64,000 nucleotides of DNA from Enterocloster lavalensis (GTDB lineage: Bacteria; Bacillota; Clostridia; Lachnospirales; Lachnospiraceae), in contig NZ_CABJCG010000007.1 in the NCBI RefSeq assembly GCF_902364025.1, forward strand, positions 1 through 64,000, written 5' to 3'. Shown here piece after piece: positions 53,297 through 62,728 of this stretch. Positions within the stretch are counted from its first letter, which is position 1, and each line of letters starts with the position of its first letter. Below the pieces are notes generated by a model. It made no database searches. It saw only the letters and a program-made list of their open reading frames with translations, and had not been told where the DNA came from. The position numbers and the translations under genes were made by a program.

Positions 53297-53377
53297 ATGC
53301 GGTCCGCAGCTACTGTTCGCAGGCAATATCCCGCGAGACGTGTTACTGGGAACGGAGTGTACAGTAACGGTCCGCAT
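53297..53377 (+). other. Nested inverted repeats upstream of the GGDEF gene
   Basis: Outer arms ATGCGGTCCG / CGGTCCGCAT (one central mismatch) enclose an inner stem GTTACTG / CAGTAAC (53342-53368). It lies upstream of the promoter at 53409, so it is not part of that transcript. It matches no riboswitch I know. Confidence 0.35.
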
Positions 53378-53408
53378 GAAATTCGGAGAAATAATCCCCG
53401 CCCTCCTA

Positions 53409-53437
53409 TTGAAGCTGTCCGGGGTTTACGCTATAAT
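53409..53437 (+). promoter_or_regulatory. Promoter of the GGDEF gene
   Basis: TTGAAG (53409-53414), 17-nt spacer, TATAAT (53432-53437), 71 nt before the start codon. Confidence 0.7.
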
Positions 53438-53508
53438 AGCATATACGCAAGGCTTGGACAGCCGTTTACGAGCGGCTGTGCAAATGAATTCAGAGAGCGG
53501 GAGTGAGG

Positions 53509-56500
53509 ATGGATTATCGCGTTGAGCAGGCGGTAGAGCGTATTGCGGAGCTGGCCGGAGATATGGAACGGGCCAGATGTCTGGTGATACGGCTCTACGA
53601 CGATATTGAGATTACCGACCGAGAAATCAAGAAATTTGAGAGACAGATGAACGGACCAAAAATATTTTTCTGCGAATACGGACAGGAAAATATTCAGGAG
53701 CCGTTCATGCCGTTTATGGGGGTACTGGGCGATTATCTGGGAGAGCTGGACGGCCAGGCCCTGGAGCAGGTGTTTGAGCAGTGCGGCGTTTACAGCAGCC
53801 ACCGGGAAATTTTCAGGACTTATCTGAAAACCGGGAGGGCCGAGCGCCGGGAGGACATGATTCTGGACGAGATCGGGTTTGAGCAGAGGCGCATGGAGCA
53901 GGCGCTTTTTGACCTGACAGTCTGGTGCTCGCGGCAGCGCCCCTTTGTCCTGATCCTGAACAGCTTCCAGCGGGCCGGAGGGCCGGCCATGCGTTTGGTC
54001 CGGGAACTGATGGAGACTGCGGACCGCCATATGGTTCATATGGTGATCCTCTACGACGCCCTGGAGAACGCGGCGTCCTACCTCCGGGAGGACTGGGAGG
54101 AGTGGCTGGAGGCGGCCGGAAGATGGGGCCAGCTTCTGGAGTTCGGAAGCTTCCTCAAACGGTATCAGAAGCCGGTCCGTGAGGGAATCCGTCTGTCCGG
54201 GGAGAACATGGAGGACGTCATCCAACGCCTGCGCAATCTGACCGGAATGCTGGATCTGGGGCAGGCGGAGCATTATCTGGACGTTGTGAACCGGAGGCTG
54301 AATGTTGAGAACAGCATGATCCCCGGGGAGTACCGGATGCAGGTGTTGGTGCTCTACGTCTATGTGATGATCTGCCAGGGGAATTATCCCAGGGCGCTGT
54401 CGCTGTGCCAGCTGTTCGGCAATATCGGCGGGGAGCAGTCCGAGCGGCACCGGAACTATCTTTCGGCACTGGCCTACATGCGCTCGGGACGTATGGGGCA
54501 GGCCCGGGAATGCCTGGGGCGGATCAGGCTGGAGGAGGACGATACAGGGGAGATGTGGGATTTCCGGGTCAGGATGCTGCAGACGGAGATTCGCATGGGA
54601 GGCTGGAACCGCATGAATTTTCCATTGGCCGACGTGGCGGTGGAGGCGGAATTTCTGCGGCGGGCGGAGCGGCTGGGATTTTACAATCATCTGGCCTATA
54701 TGCGGATCTACGGGAGCGACAACGATGTGGAGGGCGCGCTGCGCTTCCTGGACGATGAGACCGCGCTGCCGGATTTCGGACAGGCCCTGGCCTGGGCCAA
54801 GTCCGTGGGGAACGAGGTGCTGGTGGATAAGGCTTACTGCCGGAACGTGATGATCGCGGCCAACAGCGGGCGTTACCATGTGTCCAACCGCTATCAGCTC
54901 AGATGCTTTGAGGCTATGAGGGGAACCGACAGCCTGGAGCTGGGCAGGGTTTACAACGGAGTGGGCTTCAATTACACCATGATGCGGGAGTACCAAACAG
55001 CCGGAAACGCCTATGCGGCCGCGCTGCAGCTCTACTGCCGCCTGGGCGGCGCTGCGGTGCGGGAGGCGGCGGGAACCTTTTATTATATGGGGTTGAACGC
55101 CCTGGCCCAGGAGCGGTTTGCCGCAGCTCTGGACTATTTTGAGCGGTCCATGGGCATCATGGGACGGCTGGGGATTTACGGACAGCGGTTCTGCGACCTG
55201 TCCCAGTTCTACAGCCTGATGGCGCTTTGCTCCATGTACGAGCGCAACACCACCAGCGCCAGGGTTTACTTAAGCCGGGCCGGACAGTTCCTGGAGCATG
55301 TGGACGGCTGCGTCCTGCCGCGCTTTGGCAGCGCACGGGCCAGCGTCTGCGGGGACCTGTTTCTGTACCACTACGCCAGGGGCTTAAATGCCATGCTGGG
55401 GCGGGATTACCAGCGGGCGCTGGACTGCATGGAGGCCGCGGAGGAACAGATCGGGGCGGCCAGGCCGGACCAGCGGATCTGCGGCGGGCTGTACCGCCGG
55501 GACCGGCTGGAGCTGTTTGTGCGCACCGGGCGGATGGAGGAGGCAGAGGCCGAGCGGAGGCGCATCCGCCGGGAGGAGGAGCGGGATCGGCGGCTTCCGG
55601 CCGGAAGCGGAGATTCCCTTATCCCTACGGCTTTGAACCTGGCGGGGACGCCGGAGAACGAAACCGTGGAGGCCGTGGAGCGGGAGATCGAGCGGATGGT
55701 CAGAAGCTGGGAGAAGGAGTGCCGGTACCGGGAGCAGAGGAACAACCGGCGTTTTGTGTCCAGCTGGATCCGGATCCTGAGCAACGTGGACGACATTGGA
55801 AGGCGGGACCGGCTGGAACTGATGGTCGGCCTGTTTGAGCGGTATTTCAGCCTTGACGGGCTTTTGATTGTGCGTTTTCCGGCGGAAGGAGCAGGGGACG
55901 TGTTCTACAGCGACCTGGACTGCGCCGTTGGAGAGCGGGAGCGTCAGGCGCTCTGCCGGTTCTTTGAGATGCGGCAGAAGGGATTTGCCATATCCCGTTT
56001 TACCGGCCATTTCGGGCAGTATCGGGAGGTGACGGAGCTGTTTGACGAGGACCGGCTGTGCTCCATCGCCGGGATTCCGTTTTTCAACAACAACCGTCTG
56101 GAATGCGCGGTGTTTGCGGTGATTTATATGCGGGACAGCAACGTCGACGGGGCCGGGAACTATGTCATCGGCGAGGAGCAGCTAGACGTCTTTGAGATGC
56201 TGTTTTACCAGCTCAACAGCGTGATCTGCCGCAGCGAGAAGGACGCTGAGCTGAGGCGGGTGCAGGAGGAGCTGCGGCGTGCGGCCACCACGGACCAGCT
56301 GACCGGCATCCTCAACCGGGAGGGCTTTTACCGCAGGCTGCGGGGGCTGCTGGCCCACGGGGGAAGGCAGATGGGCCTGCTCTACATAGACCTGGACAAC
56401 TTTAAAAACTGCAACGACCGCTTTGGCCATCAGGTGGGGGACGCGGTGCTGCGGGAGATCGCCGGGGTGTTTGAGGCGGTCTGCGGACAGTCCGGGGCTG

Positions 56501-56805
56501 TGGTGCGCTTCGGCGGGGATGAATTTGTCATCTGCGCTCCCAATGCGAAAAAGGAGGAGCTGGAGGAGCTGGCCCGGAGGATATACGGGGAGCTGGAGCG
56601 CCGGGAGTATTTCCTGGGGACACTGCGCCGGCATGTTTCGGGAGAACTCATCGACGAGCGGGACGGCATCTCCTGTTCCATCGGCATCGCCTGCGGCCGC
56701 GTGGCCTCCGTCCAGGATGTGAACCGGCTGCTGCTGCGGGCGGACAACATGCTTTACGAGGCAAAAAAGGGTACAAAAGGCATATATTTTGTGAGTCATG
56801 AATAG
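53509..56805 (+). CDS. Cytoplasmic diguanylate cyclase with ATPase-like/helical-repeat N-terminus
   Basis: 1,098 residues; ATG at 53509 with GGGAGTGAGG upstream. C-terminal GGDEF domain intact: DLTGxLNRxxF-type entry (TTDQLTGILNREGFYRRL), LLYIDLDNFKNCNDRFGHQV, and GGDEF at 1002-1006 (VVRFGGDEFVICAP). No RxxD inhibitory site is seen five residues upstream. Residues 1-240 resemble a degenerate AAA/STAND-like region (LILNSFQRAGGPAMRLVREL, HMVHMVILYDALENAAS) without a clear Walker A; ~240-700 are helical repeats (TPR-like; FYYMGLNALAQERFAAALDYF). A GAF-like segment may cover 760-930 (LSNVDDIGRRDRLELMVGLF...). No membrane span. It should make cyclic di-GMP in the cytoplasm, signal unknown. It lies directly after the surface-protein operon, an arrangement compatible with control of adhesion, but no evidence links them. 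Confidence 0.82.
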   Translation: MDYRVEQAVERIAELAGDMERARCLVIRLYDDIEITDREIKKFERQMNGPKIFFCEYGQENIQEPFMPFMGVLGDYLGELDGQALEQVFEQCGVYSSHREIFRTYLKTGRAERREDMILDEIGFEQRRMEQALFDLTVWCSRQRPFVLILNSFQRAGGPAMRLVRELMETADRHMVHMVILYDALENAASYLREDWEEWLEAAGRWGQLLEFGSFLKRYQKPVREGIRLSGENMEDVIQRLRNLTGMLDLGQAEHYLDVVNRRLNVENSMIPGEYRMQVLVLYVYVMICQGNYPRALSLCQLFGNIGGEQSERHRNYLSALAYMRSGRMGQARECLGRIRLEEDDTGEMWDFRVRMLQTEIRMGGWNRMNFPLADVAVEAEFLRRAERLGFYNHLAYMRIYGSDNDVEGALRFLDDETALPDFGQALAWAKSVGNEVLVDKAYCRNVMIAANSGRYHVSNRYQLRCFEAMRGTDSLELGRVYNGVGFNYTMMREYQTAGNAYAAALQLYCRLGGAAVREAAGTFYYMGLNALAQERFAAALDYFERSMGIMGRLGIYGQRFCDLSQFYSLMALCSMYERNTTSARVYLSRAGQFLEHVDGCVLPRFGSARASVCGDLFLYHYARGLNAMLGRDYQRALDCMEAAEEQIGAARPDQRICGGLYRRDRLELFVRTGRMEEAEAERRRIRREEERDRRLPAGSGDSLIPTALNLAGTPENETVEAVEREIERMVRSWEKECRYREQRNNRRFVSSWIRILSNVDDIGRRDRLELMVGLFERYFSLDGLLIVRFPAEGAGDVFYSDLDCAVGERERQALCRFFEMRQKGFAISRFTGHFGQYREVTELFDEDRLCSIAGIPFFNNNRLECAVFAVIYMRDSNVDGAGNYVIGEEQLDVFEMLFYQLNSVICRSEKDAELRRVQEELRRAATTDQLTGILNREGFYRRLRGLLAHGGRQMGLLYIDLDNFKNCNDRFGHQVGDAVLREIAGVFEAVCGQSGAVVRFGGDEFVICAPNAKKEELEELARRIYGELERREYFLGTLRRHVSGELIDERDGISCSIGIACGRVASVQDVNRLLLRADNMLYEAKKGTKGIYFVSHE

Positions 56806-56931
56806 AATGCAACCAACTATCGCTCTATTTATAAAATTTTCTGAAAATCCGGGGCATTTCTCTAGGCAGATATAATTTTTTGTAGTAAAATAGAGGAATA
56901 GGCAATATAATAGAGATAGGGGGAGTGGTGG

Positions 56932-57942
56932 ATGAACATTCGCGAATCGATGGAAGCCCTTGAGGAACAGTATTTAAGTCCGTACGCTTCATTTTCCGCC
57001 CGCTCGCGGGGCAGGGACAGGCCGGAAGAGCTGTGCGATATCCGGCCGGAGTACCAGCGGGACCGGGACCGGATTCTGCACTGCAAGGCGTTCCGCCGTC
57101 TGAAGCACAAGACCCAGGTGTTTCTGGCCCCTGAGGGCGACCACTACCGGACCCGCCTGACCCACACTCTGGAGGTCAGCCAGATCGCCCGGACCATCGC
57201 CAAGTCCCTCTGTCTGAACGAGAGCCTGACCGAGGCCATCGCCCTGGGCCATGATCTGGGGCATACGCCCTTCGGCCACTCCGGCGAGTTTATCTTAAAC
57301 CAGATCTGTGAGGACGGTTTCGCCCACTACGAGCAGAGCGTGCGGGTGGTGGAACTGCTGGAGAAGGGCGGAAAAGGGCTGAACCTGACCTGGGAGGTGC
57401 GGGACGGGATTTTAAACCACCGGACCGCCGGGCATCCCAATACTTTGGAGGGCGCCATTGTGCGGCTTTCCGACAAGATCGCCTACATCAACCACGACAT
57501 CGACGACGCCATCCGCGCCAGGATGTTTGTGGAGGAGCAGCTGCCGGCGGTTTACACCGATATACTGGGGCACAGCGTGCGGGAGCGGCTCAACACCATG
57601 ATCCACGACATCATCCTCAACAGCCTTGGAAAACCGGAGATCAAGATGTCCCCGGGCATGGAGGAAGCCATGCAGGGGCTGCGGCGCTGGATGTTTGAGA
57701 ACGTGTACAAGAACGACATTCCAAAGGCCGAGGAGGGCAAGGCCCAGCAGATGATCGCCTCCCTCTACGACTACTATTTAAAGCACGTGGAACGGCTTCC
57801 CCAGGAGTATCTCTTCCTGATGGAGGAGCGGGGCGAGAAGAAGAGCCGGGTGGTATGCGATTACATCGCCGGGATGAGCGATATCTATGCCATCGATCTG
57901 TTTGAGGATCTGTTCGTACCGCAGCGGTGGAATGTTCTGTGA
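56932..57942 (+). CDS. dgt: dGTP triphosphohydrolase-like HD protein
   Basis: 336 residues, ATG after GGGGGAGTGG. HD-domain motifs: RTRLTHTLEVSQIARTIAK (H78), AIALGHDLGHTPFGHSGE (HD at 107-108), and VRLSDKIAYINHDIDDAIR (distal Asp). These match the short Dgt/YwfO type common in Firmicutes, which removes triphosphate from dNTPs. It precedes dnaG, an order seen in many Clostridia. A TATAAT at 56906 without a good -35 is a possible promoter element. Confidence 0.9.
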   Translation: MNIRESMEALEEQYLSPYASFSARSRGRDRPEELCDIRPEYQRDRDRILHCKAFRRLKHKTQVFLAPEGDHYRTRLTHTLEVSQIARTIAKSLCLNESLTEAIALGHDLGHTPFGHSGEFILNQICEDGFAHYEQSVRVVELLEKGGKGLNLTWEVRDGILNHRTAGHPNTLEGAIVRLSDKIAYINHDIDDAIRARMFVEEQLPAVYTDILGHSVRERLNTMIHDIILNSLGKPEIKMSPGMEEAMQGLRRWMFENVYKNDIPKAEEGKAQQMIASLYDYYLKHVERLPQEYLFLMEERGEKKSRVVCDYIAGMSDIYAIDLFEDLFVPQRWNVL

Positions 57943-57948
57943 ATTTTG

Positions 57949-57981
57949 CCCGCCTTCATGGATCCTGTGAGGCGGGAATTT
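57949..57981 (+). terminator. Terminator between dgt and dnaG
   Basis: Stem CCCGCCTTCA / TGTGAGGCGGG followed by AATTTTC, 6 nt after the dgt stop. The T-run is short, so read-through is likely. Confidence 0.6.
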
Positions 57982-58064
57982 TCATTGCGCGGCCCGTTGC
58001 ATTTTAACATAAGGAACCGCAGGCCCGGCGCGCGGCCTGTGGCAGCCAGGAGGGAGAACTTTTC

Positions 58065-59987
58065 ATGTACTATCCGGATGAAGTCATTGAAGAAGTGAGA
58101 ATGAAGAATGACATCGTGGATGTGATTTCGGGATATGTGAAGCTTCAAAAGAAAGGGGCCAGCTATTTCGGACTGTGCCCCTTTCACAATGAGAAGTCTC
58201 CGAGTTTTTCCGTGTCCCCGGGCAAGCAGATGTATTACTGCTTCGGCTGCGGGGCCGGGGGAAATGTGATCACATTTCTGATGGAATACGAGAATTATAC
58301 CTTCCCCGAGGCGCTTCAGTCCCTGGCGGACCGGGCGGGGGTGAACCTGCCCAAGATGGAGTACAGCAAGGAGGCCAGGGAGCAGGCGGATTTTAAGGCC
58401 AGGCTGTTGGAGGCCAACAAGCTGGCGGCCAACTATTTTTACTATCAGCTGAAGCAGCCTCAGGGGCAGCTGGGATATCAGTACCTTCACGACAAGCGGG
58501 GCCTGAAGGACGAGACGATCCGCCATTTCGGCCTGGGGTACGCCAACAAGACCAGCGACGACCTGTACCGGTATCTGAAGGATAAGGGATATGAGGATTC
58601 CTTCTTAAAGGAAACCGGACTGGTGACCGTGGAGGAGCGGGGCGGACGGGACAAGTTCTGGAACCGTGTGATGTTCCCCATCATGGATGTGAACAACCGG
58701 GTCATCGGCTTCGGCGGACGGGTGATGGGGGACGGGGAGCCGAAATATTTAAACTCCCCCGAGACCAAACTTTTCGACAAGAGCCGCAATCTCTACGGGC
58801 TGAACTACGCCAGGACGTCCCGGGAGAAGTTTTTTCTGATCTGCGAGGGGTATCTGGACGTGATCTCCCTCCACCAGGCCGGATTCACCAACGCGGTGGC
58901 CTCCCTGGGAACCGCCTTCACAGTCCAGCACGCCAATGTGCTCAAGCGCTACACGGATCAGGTGATTCTGACCTACGACAGCGACGGGGCGGGGGTCAAG
59001 GCGGCCCTGCGGGCCATCCCCATTCTGAAGGAGGTGGGCATGTCCATCAAGGTGCTGAACATGCGCCCCTACAAGGACCCGGACGAGTTCATCAAGAACA
59101 TGGGCGCGGAGGCCTTCAGGGAGCGCATCGGGGAGGCCAGGAACAGCTTTATGTTCGAGGTGGACGTGCTGAAGAAGGACTACCAGCTGGAGGACCCGGA
59201 GCAGAAGACGAAATTTTATCTGGAGACGGCCAAGATGCTGCTGCGCTTCGGGGAACCCCTGGAGCGGGACAACTATATCCAGGCCGTATCCAGGGAACAT
59301 ATGATCCCCTACGAGGAGCTGCGCCAGTTGGTGAACCGGCTGGGGATGACCATGGGCTTAAAGGCGGGGGAGAGCTACTCAAAGCAGGCCGCAGGCCGGA
59401 CAAACCGGCAGGCCGGTGCCTACTCCGAGAGGGGGGAGGCGGCCTCGCGGGGCCAGTCCGCCGGGAACGCGCAGGGCGGATACGCCCAGGAGAGCGGAGG
59501 GCCGCCGGACTCCCAGGAGGGCTACGGCGCCCGGGGGCCCGGGGCGAAACGGGAAAAACGCCCGGCCAAGGAGGACGGAATCCGCAAATCACAGCGGCTG
59601 CTCCTCACCTGGCTGATCGAGAACCCGGAATTGTTTGATAAGATCGACGGAATCATAACGGCGGATGATTTTGTGGAGGATTTATACCACCAGGTGGCGG
59701 ATGAAGTATTTCGGGGCCACGCAGCGGGAACCTTAAATCCGGCTGCCATACTCAGCCGGTACATCAACGACGAGGACCAGTACAAGGAAGTTGCGGCGCT
59801 GTTCAATGCAAGCCTGAGCGACTCACTGAGTAATGAGGAACAAAAGAAGGCGTTTTCGGAGACCGTGTACAAGGTGCGCAAGAACAGCCTGGACACGGCC
59901 AGCAAAAATGCGAAGGACATTGCCGGACTGCAGGAGATTATCCGGCAGCAGGCGGCGTTAAAGCAACTGCGAATCACCCTGGACTAG
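58065..59987 (+). CDS. dnaG: DNA primase
   Basis: 640 residues, ATG with AGGAGGG upstream. Zinc-binding domain C38-H41-C59-C62 (GLCPFHNEKSPSF, YYCFGCGAGG), polymerase core with RVMFPIMDVNNRVIGFGGRV, TOPRIM motifs EGYLD at ~260 and TYDSDGAG at ~305, and the C-terminal helicase-interaction domain (from KSQRLLLTWLIE). A ~70-residue hydrophilic Gly/Gln/Ala/Ser-rich linker (about residues 430-505) joins core and C-terminal domain. It makes RNA primers at the fork for the replicative helicase DnaB. It heads the dnaG-rpoD macromolecular synthesis operon. Confidence 0.97.
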   Translation: MYYPDEVIEEVRMKNDIVDVISGYVKLQKKGASYFGLCPFHNEKSPSFSVSPGKQMYYCFGCGAGGNVITFLMEYENYTFPEALQSLADRAGVNLPKMEYSKEAREQADFKARLLEANKLAANYFYYQLKQPQGQLGYQYLHDKRGLKDETIRHFGLGYANKTSDDLYRYLKDKGYEDSFLKETGLVTVEERGGRDKFWNRVMFPIMDVNNRVIGFGGRVMGDGEPKYLNSPETKLFDKSRNLYGLNYARTSREKFFLICEGYLDVISLHQAGFTNAVASLGTAFTVQHANVLKRYTDQVILTYDSDGAGVKAALRAIPILKEVGMSIKVLNMRPYKDPDEFIKNMGAEAFRERIGEARNSFMFEVDVLKKDYQLEDPEQKTKFYLETAKMLLRFGEPLERDNYIQAVSREHMIPYEELRQLVNRLGMTMGLKAGESYSKQAAGRTNRQAGAYSERGEAASRGQSAGNAQGGYAQESGGPPDSQEGYGARGPGAKREKRPAKEDGIRKSQRLLLTWLIENPELFDKIDGIITADDFVEDLYHQVADEVFRGHAAGTLNPAAILSRYINDEDQYKEVAALFNASLSDSLSNEEQKKAFSETVYKVRKNSLDTASKNAKDIAGLQEIIRQQAALKQLRITLD

Positions 59988-60050
59988 ACTGTATTTGGGG
60001 CCAGGGCCAAAGCCGTTGGAGTGCATTTTGGCAAAGAGGGGTGGACCGTT

Positions 60051-61164
<1,114 letters not shown>

Positions 61165-61172
<8 letters not shown>

Positions 61173-61908
61173 AAAAACCAATGATACGACGGAAAAGACA
61201 GTGAAATTATCCGCGCGCCTGGCTGCGGTGGCCGCTCTGGTGGAGCCGGGAAGCCGGGTGGCGGACGTGGGCACGGACCACGGTTACATCCCCATCTACC
61301 TGGTGCAGACCGGGATCGCGGACCGGGCGCTGGCCATGGACGTGCGCCCCGGTCCTCTGGAGCGGGCCAGGGCCCATGTGGACAGGCTGTCCCCCGGATG
61401 CCGGGAGCGGATTGAAACCAGGCTCTCGGACGGGCTTAAAGCGCTTTCGCCGGGGGAGGCGGACACGGTGGTGATCGCCGGAATGGGCGGCGAGCTGATG
61501 ATCCGCATCCTGGACGAGGGACGCCATATGTGGGACAGTCTCAGACGCCTGATTCTCTCCCCTCAGTCGGAGCTGCAGAAGGTCCGGCATTTTTTGTCTC
61601 AGGAGGGGTTTTGCATCCTGGGGGAGAACATGGTAAAGGATGAGGGGAAATATTATACCGTTATGGAAGTGGGCCGCGGATCCATGGAGTACGGCAGCGA
61701 GGCGCTGTACCGTTACGGGGCCTGCCTGATCCGGGACAAAAACCCGGTGTTAAAGGAATATTTGCAGAGCGAAAAAAAACGGGTGGAGGGGATTCTCGAC
61801 CGTTTAAACGCGGCGGAGGGACCGGCCACCGGGGGACAGGAGACGGCGCGCCGCCTTCTGGCGGAGGAATTGCAGTGGATCAAGGAGGCACAGAATGAGA
61901 TGCAGTGA
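61165..61908 (+). CDS. trmK: tRNA (adenine22-N1)-methyltransferase TrmK
   Basis: 247 residues; the ATG overlaps the rpoD stop by 8 nt. Class I methyltransferase: [18 protein letters not shown] (SAM motif I, GTDHGY), [18 protein letters not shown] (motif II), then [14 protein letters not shown] and [16 protein letters not shown]. These segments are characteristic of TrmK (YqfN/DUF633). It methylates A22 in tRNA-Ser and some others. Adjacency to rpoD and a Nif3-like gene is conserved in Firmicutes. Confidence 0.93.
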
Positions 61909-62692
61909 GATTATTGAGCGGCTGAGGGAGCTGGCGCCGGAGACATGCGCCTGCGATTGGGACAATCCGGGGCTTCTGGCCGGCCGTCATGACAAAGAGG
62001 TAAAACGCATATATATAGCACTGGACGCCACGGACACGGTGGTGGAGCGGGCCGTGGCATTGAAGGCCGACATGCTGCTGACCCACCACCCGCTGATCTT
62101 CAAGGCGGTGAAGCAGGTCAATGACCAGAATTTTATCACCCGGCGCATCCTGCGGCTGATCCAGGCGGATATCTCCTATTTTGCCATGCACACCAATTTT
62201 GACTCCGCGCCCGGCTGTATGGCCGATCTGGCGGCGGCGCGTCTGGGCCTGCGGGACTGCGAGCCCTTAGAGCTTATGGGGGAGATGGGAGAGAAACCCT
62301 ACGGCATCGGCAAGATCGGCAGCCTGAAGCAGCCCATGGAGCTGGAGCAGCTGGCCCGCCGGGTGAAGGAGGCCTTCGGGCTGCCCTTTGTGGTGGTCTA
62401 CGGACAGAACCGGGTGCCGGATCCCGTTCACAGGGCCGCCATCTGTCCGGGAGCGGGCGGAAGCGAGATCGAGCGGGCCATCGCCGGAGGGGCGCAGGTG
62501 CTGGTGACCGGGGATATCAGCCATCATCAGGGCATCGACTCCGTGGCCCGGAACATGGCGGTGATCGACGCGGGCCATTACGGATTGGAGCACATTTTTA
62601 TCGACTATATGGCAGGATTCCTGGAGGAGCAGTTCGGCCGGGACCTGGAACTGGTGAAGGCGCTGCCGGAGTGGCCGGCGGTGGTACTGTAG
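61895..62692 (+). CDS. Nif3-like dinuclear metal-centre protein
   Basis: 265 residues; overlaps trmK by 14 nt. Metal-binding motifs of the family: MLLTHHPLIFKAV (HH), AMHTNFDSAPGC (H-T-x-D), VTGDISHHQGI and VIDAGHYGLEH (H-x-x-x-E). This is the short form without the central insert found in B. subtilis YqfO. Members form toroidal hexamers; proposed roles include GTP cyclohydrolase-type or tRNA-linked functions, but biochemical activity is not settled. Confidence 0.9.
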   Translation: MRCSEIIERLRELAPETCACDWDNPGLLAGRHDKEVKRIYIALDATDTVVERAVALKADMLLTHHPLIFKAVKQVNDQNFITRRILRLIQADISYFAMHTNFDSAPGCMADLAAARLGLRDCEPLELMGEMGEKPYGIGKIGSLKQPMELEQLARRVKEAFGLPFVVVYGQNRVPDPVHRAAICPGAGGSEIERAIAGGAQVLVTGDISHHQGIDSVARNMAVIDAGHYGLEHIFIDYMAGFLEEQFGRDLELVKALPEWPAVVL

Positions 62693-62728
62693 CGGACGGA
62701 GGCGTCCATTGGATTGGAGGAGATGGAT

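Noticed and set aside
53297..53377. c-di-GMP riboswitch upstream of the GGDEF gene
   Set aside because: The conserved GEMM-I blocks (CACGCACAGGGCAAACC type and the GCAAAGCC/GGTAGC elements) are absent and the structure lies upstream of the likely promoter.
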